Source: SZUA-442 sp963759175
Lineage (GTDB): Bacteria > Actinomycetota > Acidimicrobiia > Spongiisociales > UBA5794
NCBI GenBank assembly: GCA_963759175.1
Contig: CAVWXP010000015.1
Location: forward strand, 434,001-498,000
Direction of reading: 5' to 3'
DNA length: 64,000 nucleotides
Positions 38,906-45,756 of the stretch are shown here, piece by piece (the stretch's first letter is position 1; each line of letters begins with the position of its first letter). The notes under the pieces are model-generated. The model had not been told where the DNA came from and made no database searches. It saw only the letters and a list, made by a program, of their open reading frames with translations. The position numbers were made by a program, and so were the translations under genes.

Positions 38906-38941
38906 CCCAAGGCATCCGCCGAGGTATCGGCCGAGGCATCG
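38906..38941. repeat. Three tandem 12-base repeats upstream of the ruvC promoter
   Basis: CCCAAGGCATCC, GCCGAGGTATCG and GCCGAGGCATCG follow one another exactly. The last two differ at one base and the first is more diverged. They lie in the 127-base gap between yebC and ruvC. They could be activator sites or simple slippage; no known protein site is recognised. Confidence 0.5.
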
Positions 38942-38999
38942 GGGAACGTCGACCACGTATCGGTTGATCCCGTTGTACGTCCGTCAGGCACGATTCGGC

Positions 39000-39737
39000 C
39001 TATTCGAGCGTGGCGAGGACGTCGTCGGGGATGTCGAAGTTCGCGAACACCGCTTGGACGTCGTCGAGGTCCTCCAGCGCATCGACGAGCCTGAGCACCT
39101 TGGGTGCCGTCACCGCATCGACGGGCACCCATGTCGACGGGAGGTAGGTCACGTCCGACGACTCGATGGTCACGCCGGCGCCCTCGAGCGTCGAGCGCAC
39201 CGCTCCGAGATCCGAGGGATTCGAGGTCACCTCCCAGACGTCGCCGCTGTCGACGATGTCCTCGGCCCCGCCTTCGAGGGCGGCGAGCATGACGACGTCC
39301 TCGTCGCCCACGGCCAGGATGTGGCCCTTCTGTTCGAACAGGTAGCCGACAGATCCGGGCTCACCGAGGTTCCCACCGTTCTTGTTGAAGGCGGCCCGGA
39401 CATCGGATGCTGCCCGATTCCGGTTGTCGGTGAGGATCTGGACGTAGAGGGCGACACCACCGGGTGCGTACCCCTCGTAGAACGTCTCGAGATAGTCGAC
39501 GCCGTCGACATCGCCCGATCCCCTGGCGATCGCCCGATCGATGTTGTCCTTCGGCACCGAATTGTCCTTGGCCTTCTGGACTGCCGTGGCGAGCGTGGGG
39601 TTGGCGGAGATGTCACTGCCCCCGTTGCGGGCCGCCGACTCGATCGCCTTGATGAGCTTGGCGAACAGCTTCCCGCGCTTGGCGTCCTGGCGACCCTTGC
39701 GGTGCTTGATATTGGCCCATTTCGAATGACCCGCCAT
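39000..39737 (-). CDS. yebC: YebC/PmpR-family protein
   Basis: 245-residue member of a family implicated in transcription regulation and, more recently, in easing polyproline stalls on ribosomes. It opens MAGHSKWANIKHRKGRQDAKRGKLF and has YEGYAPGGVALYVQILTDNRNRA in adjacent parts, both diagnostic. The pdxT-yebC-ruvC order is conserved in actinomycetes. Its start overlaps the pdxT stop by one base. Confidence 0.96.
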   Translation of the reverse strand: MAGHSKWANIKHRKGRQDAKRGKLFAKLIKAIESAARNGGSDISANPTLATAVQKAKDNSVPKDNIDRAIARGSGDVDGVDYLETFYEGYAPGGVALYVQILTDNRNRAASDVRAAFNKNGGNLGEPGSVGYLFEQKGHILAVGDEDVVMLAALEGGAEDIVDSGDVWEVTSNPSDLGAVRSTLEGAGVTIESSDVTYLPSTWVPVDAVTAPKVLRLVDALEDLDDVQAVFANFDIPDDVLATLE

Positions 39738-40330
39738 CAGCCCTCCCCCGGCTCGTCGATGAGGTCGACGAGCATGCGATGCAATCGCGTGTCACCCGTC
39801 AACTCGGGATGGAACGAGGACGCAAGGATACGTCCCTGCCGCACCAAGACCGGGTGGCGATTCCCGTCGGCTCCCACGACCTCGGCCAGCACCTCGACGT
39901 CGGCCCCGACCTTGGCGATCCACGGCGCCCGGATGAACACGGCATGCATCGGTTCGGCGAGGCCGACGACCTCGAGGTCGGCCTCGAACGAATCGACCTG
40001 CCTGCCGAACGCATTGCGCTCCACCGTGGCGTCGAGCACGCCGACCTGGGGCTGATCGTGCACGACGGTCGTTGCCGCGAGGAAGATCATCCCGGCACAC
40101 GTGCCGAGCATGGGCATGCCGGCGTCTGCTCGTTCGCGGATCGGCTCGATGAGTCCGTACAGGTTCGCCAGACGACCGATCGTCGTGGATTCGCCGCCCG
40201 GGACGATGAGGGCATCGACGGCGGCGAGTTCCTCCACGGTGCGAACCTCGGTCGCGACCACACCGAGGTCGGCGACCATGGCGATGTGCTCACGGAAATC
40301 CCCCTGGAGGGCGAGGACGCCGACGATCAT
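39737..40330 (-). CDS. pdxT: Pyridoxal 5'-phosphate synthase glutaminase subunit
   Basis: 197-residue class I glutaminase that supplies ammonia to PdxS. It starts VGVLALQGDFREH and has the PGGESTTIG motif, the nucleophile Cys in GTCAGMIFLA and the His/Glu pair in FHPELTGD. It overlaps pdxS by four bases. With PdxS it makes PLP directly from ribose 5-phosphate, glyceraldehyde 3-phosphate and glutamine. Confidence 0.97.
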   Translation of the reverse strand: MIVGVLALQGDFREHIAMVADLGVVATEVRTVEELAAVDALIVPGGESTTIGRLANLYGLIEPIRERADAGMPMLGTCAGMIFLAATTVVHDQPQVGVLDATVERNAFGRQVDSFEADLEVVGLAEPMHAVFIRAPWIAKVGADVEVLAEVVGADGNRHPVLVRQGRILASSFHPELTGDTRLHRMLVDLIDEPGEG

Positions 40331-41220
40331 GAGCCGCGCAGCTGCATCAACTCGGATTCGGGCAACGTGTCGATGTTGATCCCGACCATCGCCTCACCGA
40401 GGTTGCGCGACACCTTGGCGATCTTGGCGGGGTCATGGTGGAAGGTCGTGGCTTCGACGATCGCCGCCGCTCGCACAGCCGGATCACCCGACTTGAAGAT
40501 GCCGGAACCGACGAACACACCGTCGCATCCGAGTTCCATCATCAGCGCTGCGTCCGCCGGTGTCGCGATGCCGCCCGCAGCGAAATTGACGACCGGCAAC
40601 TTCCCGGCGGCCGCGACATCGCGGACGAGGTCGTAGGGAGCGCGCAAGTCCTTGGCGGCATTCATCATCTCGTCGGGGCCCAACGTCGTGAGCCATCGGA
40701 TCTGGGAGTTCATGAGGCGCATGTGCTTGACCGCCTCGATCACGTTCCCGGTTCCCGGTTCACCCTTCGTTCGGATCATCGCGGCACCCTCGCCGATGCG
40801 CCTCAACGCCTCGCCGAGGTCCTTGGCCCCACAGACGAACGGCACGGTGAAGGAATGCTTGTCGATGTGGCGGTCATCGACGGGCGAAAGCACCTCGGAT
40901 TCGTCGATGTAGTCGACACCGAGGCTCTCGAGCACCCTCGCCTCCACGAAATGCCCGATCCGTGACTTGGCCATCACAGGGATCGACACGGCAGCGATGA
41001 TCTCCTCGACTCGTGCGGGATCCGCCATGCGGGCAACGCCGCCGTGGGCGCGGATGTCCGCGGGAACGCGCTCGAGGGACATCACGGCGCATGCGCCGGC
41101 ATCTTCGGCGATCTTGGCCTGTTCTGCGGAGACGACATCCATGATGACGCCGCCCTTGAGCATCTCGGCGAGGCCTCGCTTGACGGTATCGGTTCCGTGT
41201 TGCGGGGTGGGGGTCGACAT
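40327..41220 (-). CDS. pdxS: Pyridoxal 5'-phosphate synthase subunit PdxS
   Basis: 297-residue barrel of the PLP synthase complex. VKRGLAEMLKGGVIMDVVSAEQAKIAE is present in adjacent parts, along with the ribose-phosphate lysines in PVMAKSRIGHF and RTKGEPGTGN. The ATG is preferred over a TTG ten codons upstream because GAGAAAAGG precedes it. TAGACT about 25 bases upstream could be its promoter. No tesB-like gene separates it from pdxT, unlike in many actinomycetes. Confidence 0.97.
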   Translation of the reverse strand: MSTPTPQHGTDTVKRGLAEMLKGGVIMDVVSAEQAKIAEDAGACAVMSLERVPADIRAHGGVARMADPARVEEIIAAVSIPVMAKSRIGHFVEARVLESLGVDYIDESEVLSPVDDRHIDKHSFTVPFVCGAKDLGEALRRIGEGAAMIRTKGEPGTGNVIEAVKHMRLMNSQIRWLTTLGPDEMMNAAKDLRAPYDLVRDVAAAGKLPVVNFAAGGIATPADAALMMELGCDGVFVGSGIFKSGDPAVRAAAIVEATTFHHDPAKIAKVSRNLGEAMVGINIDTLPESELMQLRGS

Positions 41221-41273
41221 CGGGTGCACCTTTTCTCGTTGGTGGTTCAAGTCTATCGGAGGGACTGTCTTGG

Positions 41274-42314
41274 CTACCGATGCAGCCGGATCGCTTCCTC
41301 ATACGCCTCGAGGTAGGCGGCGGCAACGGTAGCGCCGTCGAACCGCCGCACCTGGGCCTTCGCTGAAGCTCCGAGCTCAGCGAGGCGACTCGGTTCATCG
41401 AGAAGGCCGATCACTCGTTCTGCGAGTCCGTCGACGTCCTCGGGTGCGAACAGGTCGCCAGATGATCCGAGCACGGCGACGAATGCCGGCAGCGCCGACG
41501 CCACGACGGCACATCCCGATGCCATGGCCTCCGCCACGACGATTCCGAATGATTCGCCACCGGTATTCGGCATGACCGCGACCGAGGCGGTGGCGAGCAC
41601 ATGGCGTTTGTGTTCCTCACTCACGCGCCCGAGGTACTCGACACCCGATGGCGGATCCGAACGCTGCGCCCCGACGACCTGGAGCCGGGCGAGCGGATGT
41701 GCAGAGATGATGGCGGGCCACGCATCGAGCAGCACGTCGAGTCCCTTGCGGGGGTCATCCCGTCCCACGAACGCAATGAGGTCCGGATCCTTCGCATCCC
41801 CGCCGTAGTCGGCCACGTCGATGCCGTTGGGGATCACCCGCACGGGTTCGAGCTGGGCGACCGCCGACCGCGCGACTTCGCTCACGGCCGTGACCACATC
41901 GAGCCTCGAGATGGCGGCACGCGCAATGGGGCTGCCCACGCGCAATGCCCGTCGCACCCAGCGGGGGGCGTCGGCGTGGAAGGTGCCAACGGTCGGTGAG
42001 GTCCCGATCCGAGTCGCAGCGAGTGCCACCACCGGCATCAACGGTTCGTGGATGTGAACGACGTCGGCCCCGTCGACGGCGACTCGCACCCGCGCCGCCA
42101 CACGCGGATCGAGGGCCACGGGCGTTGCACTCTGGTTGGCTGGGACCGTCACGGTGCCGCCGACGCCGATCACGTCCGCTCCTTCGGCTTCCCCGGGCCC
42201 GACGATCACGGCGTCGTGGCCGGCGGCCGATATCCACCGTTGGAGCCGGAACACCTGGTCCTGGACACCGCCCGGCTTGCCGAGGTCGTAGGGGCACACC
42301 AGGGCGACCCTCAT
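41274..42314 (-). CDS. pimA: Phosphatidyl-myo-inositol alpha-mannosyltransferase (PimA-like GT4)
   Basis: 346-residue GT-B glycosyltransferase predicted to add the first mannose to phosphatidylinositol from GDP-mannose. It starts MRVALVCPYDLGKPGGVQDQV, the PimA opening. HADAPRWVRRALR lies in the acceptor region, the donor half has FVGRDDPRKGLDVLLDAW, and the Glu motif is GESFGIVVAEAMA. The ATG overlaps the stop of the acyltransferase gene. The pgsA-patA-pimA order supports a role in PIM glycolipid synthesis on the inner membrane face. Confidence 0.92.
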   Translation of the reverse strand: MRVALVCPYDLGKPGGVQDQVFRLQRWISAAGHDAVIVGPGEAEGADVIGVGGTVTVPANQSATPVALDPRVAARVRVAVDGADVVHIHEPLMPVVALAATRIGTSPTVGTFHADAPRWVRRALRVGSPIARAAISRLDVVTAVSEVARSAVAQLEPVRVIPNGIDVADYGGDAKDPDLIAFVGRDDPRKGLDVLLDAWPAIISAHPLARLQVVGAQRSDPPSGVEYLGRVSEEHKRHVLATASVAVMPNTGGESFGIVVAEAMASGCAVVASALPAFVAVLGSSGDLFAPEDVDGLAERVIGLLDEPSRLAELGASAKAQVRRFDGATVAAAYLEAYEEAIRLHR

Positions 42315-43216
42315 GAGGTGCCCACCTCGGCGAACCGGGCGTCGGATGGCCAGTTCGGCTGGAAGAGGTGCCACTGCGATGGTGCTTCCCTGATGATCTC
42401 CTCGAGGACGAAGGCGAACTCCTGGACGCCGAGGGCGATCCGTTCCTCCCGCGTCGGTGCATCGGGGAGGACCACGGGATCGTGGACGACGATCCGGTAT
42501 CCCCGGCCGTCCTTGAAGTACGCGCCCACCGGCAACAGGTCGGCACCGGTGGCGTCAGCGAGGGCCACGGCACCTGCAGGCATGGTGGTGCGTTCGCCGA
42601 AGAACTCGACCTCGACGCCCCGTCCGGTGACATCACGATCTGCCACGAGCGCGATCGCGCCGCCGGACTTGAGGATGCGCATCAGTTTGCGCGTCCGGTT
42701 GGGATCCGATGTGAGGATGATGTCGATGCCGAAGTGGTTGCGGACGTCGACGAACCAATCCGTGATCCTCTGGTTCGGGAGGTGTTCGGCGACGGCGACG
42801 ACGGGTGTGCCGATCTCATCGGCGATCAGGCCGGCGACTTCCCAGTTGCCGATGTGGGGCAGGGCGAAGATCCGTCCGTTGCCAGACTCGATGGATCGGT
42901 ACACGGGGTCGAAGTGCACCCGATCGACCGTGCGGACGATCGCTGTGCGCCGTCGGGGTCGGAACCAGAACGTGTCGGCCCAGTACCTGCCGTAGGACCG
43001 GTACATGCCATGGACGGCGTCGTCGAGCGAAGCGTCCGATGCGTCCGGTCCGAGGACTCTTGCCATGTGGGATCGCAGGAGTGGGAACCGATCCGACCGA
43101 CGTCGCGCGAACATCTCACCACCGGTCTCTCCCAGCCATCGCACGAGGCGCTCGGGAAACAGGCCGAACACGGCCGCGGCCACGCGAAAGGGCACGTACC
43201 CGAGGAGGTCCTTCAC
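42311..43216 (-). CDS. patA: Phosphatidylinositol mannoside acyltransferase (LpxL/HtrB fold)
   Basis: 301 residues from a GTG that overlaps the pgsA stop (GTGA). It is a membrane-associated acyltransferase of the lipid A acyltransferase family; the HX4E catalytic motif is HIGNWE, and ALVADRDVTGRGVEVEFFG and GDRDV-type elements match PatA. Between pgsA and pimA it should acylate the mannose of PIM1/PIM2. A longer in-frame upstream stretch is a shadow of pgsA. Confidence 0.9.
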   Translation of the reverse strand: MKDLLGYVPFRVAAAVFGLFPERLVRWLGETGGEMFARRRSDRFPLLRSHMARVLGPDASDASLDDAVHGMYRSYGRYWADTFWFRPRRRTAIVRTVDRVHFDPVYRSIESGNGRIFALPHIGNWEVAGLIADEIGTPVVAVAEHLPNQRITDWFVDVRNHFGIDIILTSDPNRTRKLMRILKSGGAIALVADRDVTGRGVEVEFFGERTTMPAGAVALADATGADLLPVGAYFKDGRGYRIVVHDPVVLPDAPTREERIALGVQEFAFVLEEIIREAPSQWHLFQPNWPSDARFAEVGTS

Positions 43217-43809
43217 GAGTCGAGCTGCTGCCACGTCCTCCGGATGCGCTGCATCACGGTGAATCCGGTGAGGACGACGAAGACCCACAGGACCGGCTCG
43301 AGGACGACGTTGGGAGATGCGACGAAGCCGGCGACGATGATGCCGACCAGGATCAGGATCATCCGTTCGGCGCGCCCCATCCACCCACCCTTGCCGTCGA
43401 GGCCGGCGAACTCCGCCTTGGCGCGTACATACGGCACGAGCAGTGAGAAGGCGAGGGCCACGATGCACAGCACCAAGAGCCGAGGTTCGTCACGGAGGTA
43501 CACCGACAACCCGATCCACACGGCGATCTCGCCGAACCGGTCGGACATGGTGTCGAGGAACGCTCCACGTTCGGAGACCGTGCCGAGACGCCGGGCAAGG
43601 GGACCGTCGAGGGCGTCCAGGGCGACACCGACGGCCGCCGTCATGCCACCGGCGATCAGGTAGCCGGTGGCGATCAGCGCCGATCCCCCGATCGTCACGA
43701 GGAGGCCGATCACGGTGACGGCTGCCGGGGTGACGCCGATCCTGGCCAGGCCTCCGGCGATCGGTTCGAGGATCGGTGCTGCCTTCTTGCGTCCCTTGAG
43801 ATCGATCAC
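43213..43809 (-). CDS. pgsA: CDP-alcohol phosphatidyltransferase, likely phosphatidylinositol(-phosphate) synthase
   Basis: 198-residue integral membrane enzyme. The full CDP-alcohol motif is visible: D-x2-D-G-x2-A-R-x8-G-x3-D-x3-D, from DALDGPLARRLG to FLDTMSDR. Its position before patA and pimA fits actinobacterial PgsA1, which makes phosphatidylinositol phosphate from CDP-diacylglycerol and inositol phosphate. A GAGGAG Shine-Dalgarno precedes the GTG, and TACCTT (43831-43836) is a possible -10. It is divergent from citrate synthase. Confidence 0.9.
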   Translation of the reverse strand: MIDLKGRKKAAPILEPIAGGLARIGVTPAAVTVIGLLVTIGGSALIATGYLIAGGMTAAVGVALDALDGPLARRLGTVSERGAFLDTMSDRFGEIAVWIGLSVYLRDEPRLLVLCIVALAFSLLVPYVRAKAEFAGLDGKGGWMGRAERMILILVGIIVAGFVASPNVVLEPVLWVFVVLTGFTVMQRIRRTWQQLDS

Positions 43810-43865
43810 GAAGTGCTCCTCACCGACGCAAAGGTAGCACAGGCAGGACGGCGCCCTTCGCCCAC

Positions 43866-43871
43866 TAGTAT
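43866..43871 (+). promoter_or_regulatory. Possible -10 of the citrate synthase gene (TAGTAT)
   Basis: TAGTAT is the best hexamer in the 127-base divergent region between pgsA and gltA. No clear -35 is seen. Initiation near 43878 would leave a leader of about 60 bases to the preferred GTG. Confidence 0.35.
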
Positions 43872-43936
43872 CGGATGATCCTCGACGGATCGTGTCGGCC
43901 GGACGCGACCAACGCCTCGACGAAAGGGCCACCACC

Positions 43937-45229
43937 GTGAGTGAACGGAAAGCGATGCTGGATCTCGGACAGGAACCCGTGGAATTCGACGTCCACGATT
44001 CGATCCTCGGCCAGCCCGGCATCGACATCCTGAAGCTCAGGGCCGCGACCCATCACGTCACGTTCGATCCCGGTTTCGGGAACACCGCGGCTGCGCGATC
44101 GACGATCACCTACGTCGACGGGGCGAACGGAGTACTTCTCTACCGGGGTTACCGGATCGAGGACGTGGCCCGCAGCTGCTCGTTCCTCGAGGTCGCCTAC
44201 CTGCTGATCTACGACCGGCTCCCGAATGCCGATGAGCTCCGCCAATGGGAGCACGACATCACCCATCACGCCCTCCTCAACGAGGAGATGCGGTCGTTCT
44301 TCGACGCCTTCCCGCGCCGAGCGCACCCGATGGCCGTCCTGTCTTCGGCTACGAACGCCATTTCCACGTTCTACGACGTGTATCGCAGGCCGATGCGTGC
44401 CGCCGAGGTCGACGCCGGTGCGCGCACGCTCATCGCCAAGCTCCCGACGGTCGCCGCGTGGGCCTACAAGAAGTCCATCGGCGAGCCGTACGTCTACCCC
44501 GAGGTCCAGTACAGCTACGTCGAGAACTTCATGCGCATGATGTTCACGACGCCCATCGAGGAGTTCACCGTCGACCCGGCCGTGGTCAAGGCCCTCAACG
44601 TCCTGCTGATCCTCCACGCCGACCACGAGATGAACTGCTCCACGTCGACGGTACGAGGCGTGGGTTCATCGAGGGCGAACATGTTCACCAGCGTTGCAGC
44701 CGGGATGGGCGCCCTGTGGGGTCCGCTCCACGGAGGGGCGAACCAGGCCGTCATCGAGATGCTCCAGGCGATCCACGATGATCCCGATGCGACCATCGCC
44801 TCGACGATCGCACGAGCGAAGGACAAGAACGACGACTTCCGCCTGATGGGCTTCGGACACCGCGTGTATTCCAACTACGACCCGAGGGCCCGCGTCCTTC
44901 GCGAGTTCGCATCGGACGTGCTGGAACGACTCGGACAGGACGATCCGCTGCTCGAGATCGCCAGGGAGCTCGAGGACGCTGCCCTCGCCGATGACTACTT
45001 CGTCGATCGGAAGCTGTTCCCGAACGTCGACTTCTACTCAGGCATCATCTTCCGGGCGCTCGGCTTCCCGTTGCGGATGTTCACCGTCCTGTTCGCCATC
45101 GGCAGGCTTCCGGGATGGATCGCCCACTGGATGGAGATGAACTCCGATCCCGAGACCCGGATCATGCGTCCCCGCCAGCTCTACATCGGTGAAGCCGAAC
45201 GGTCACTTCCCCCGCTCGAGTCCCGCTGA
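43937..45229 (+). CDS. gltA: Citrate synthase, type I
   Basis: Entry enzyme of the TCA cycle. The 430-residue protein has GNTAAARSTITYVDGANGVLLYRGY in adjacent parts at the N-terminus. The catalytic set is His in ILHADHEMNCS, His in WGPLHGGAN and Asp in NVDFYSG, and CoA contacts lie around GFGHRVYSNYDPRA. The GTG at 43937, preceded by GAAAGGG, matches the family start better than a GTG 15 codons upstream. It is a lone plus-strand gene. Confidence 0.96.
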   Translation: MSERKAMLDLGQEPVEFDVHDSILGQPGIDILKLRAATHHVTFDPGFGNTAAARSTITYVDGANGVLLYRGYRIEDVARSCSFLEVAYLLIYDRLPNADELRQWEHDITHHALLNEEMRSFFDAFPRRAHPMAVLSSATNAISTFYDVYRRPMRAAEVDAGARTLIAKLPTVAAWAYKKSIGEPYVYPEVQYSYVENFMRMMFTTPIEEFTVDPAVVKALNVLLILHADHEMNCSTSTVRGVGSSRANMFTSVAAGMGALWGPLHGGANQAVIEMLQAIHDDPDATIASTIARAKDKNDDFRLMGFGHRVYSNYDPRARVLREFASDVLERLGQDDPLLEIARELEDAALADDYFVDRKLFPNVDFYSGIIFRALGFPLRMFTVLFAIGRLPGWIAHWMEMNSDPETRIMRPRQLYIGEAERSLPPLESR

Positions 45230-45256
45230 CCCAACCGAACCGGCCATGTGACGCTG

Positions 45257-45275
45257 CCGCCGCAGTTGTCGGCGG
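45257..45275. terminator. Weak hairpin between convergent gltA and a small membrane protein gene
   Basis: CCGCCG and CGGCGG pair around a 7-base loop in the 57-base convergent gap. There is no U-run on either strand, so factor-independent termination is doubtful. Confidence 0.3.
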
Positions 45276-45286
45276 GAGTCAGGCAC

Positions 45287-45742
45287 TCAGGGGAGGTCGA
45301 CCGATTCCTCATAGCGACCGGTGATCTCGCCCGTCTTTGCGTCGACGGTCACGAGGGCCTGATGGTCGGGACTCGGTGTGCTCGAGAACACGAGCACCTG
45401 CCACACCGGTTTCGCGAATGGTCCCCGATACCCGAGGGTCGCCGAGCCGTGGCCGACCTCGAAAGATGTCGCTGCCTTGGCCCGGTCGATCGCATCCATG
45501 TCCGAGACCGGCATGCGCCACGCGGTCGCCATGTGGATGATGCCGATGGCCGCGATCGGAACGACCGCCGTCAACCACATGAGGTCGACGCCCGAGACGA
45601 TGACGAGGCCGCTCGCTACGACCGCCATCACCAGGTACACGGCACCCGCTCGCCGTCGCATGCGAGTGTCGATCGTGCGATAGGGACTGGCCCCCGGGCG
45701 TCCGGAACCCTCGCCCGGTGTTCCCACGGGGCGATCAGGCAT
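45287..45742 (-). CDS. Two-pass membrane protein with a PepSY-like tail, unknown function
   Basis: 151 residues: a Pro/Gly-rich N-terminus, two membrane segments (about 33-51 and 55-74), and a soluble tail that ends ALVTVDAKTGEITGRYEES, similar to the closing strand of PepSY-type domains. The family is not recognised. The ATG lies 14 bases after the MMPL transporter stop, so the two are probably co-transcribed and it may assist the transporter. Confidence 0.6.
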   Translation of the reverse strand: MPDRPVGTPGEGSGRPGASPYRTIDTRMRRRAGAVYLVMAVVASGLVIVSGVDLMWLTAVVPIAAIGIIHMATAWRMPVSDMDAIDRAKAATSFEVGHGSATLGYRGPFAKPVWQVLVFSSTPSPDHQALVTVDAKTGEITGRYEESVDLP

Positions 45743-45756
45743 CTGCGAAGTCCGTG

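Noticed and set aside
45257..45275. Strong bidirectional intrinsic terminator after gltA
   Set aside because: The stem is only six pairs and neither strand has a U-run, so it is listed only as a weak hairpin.
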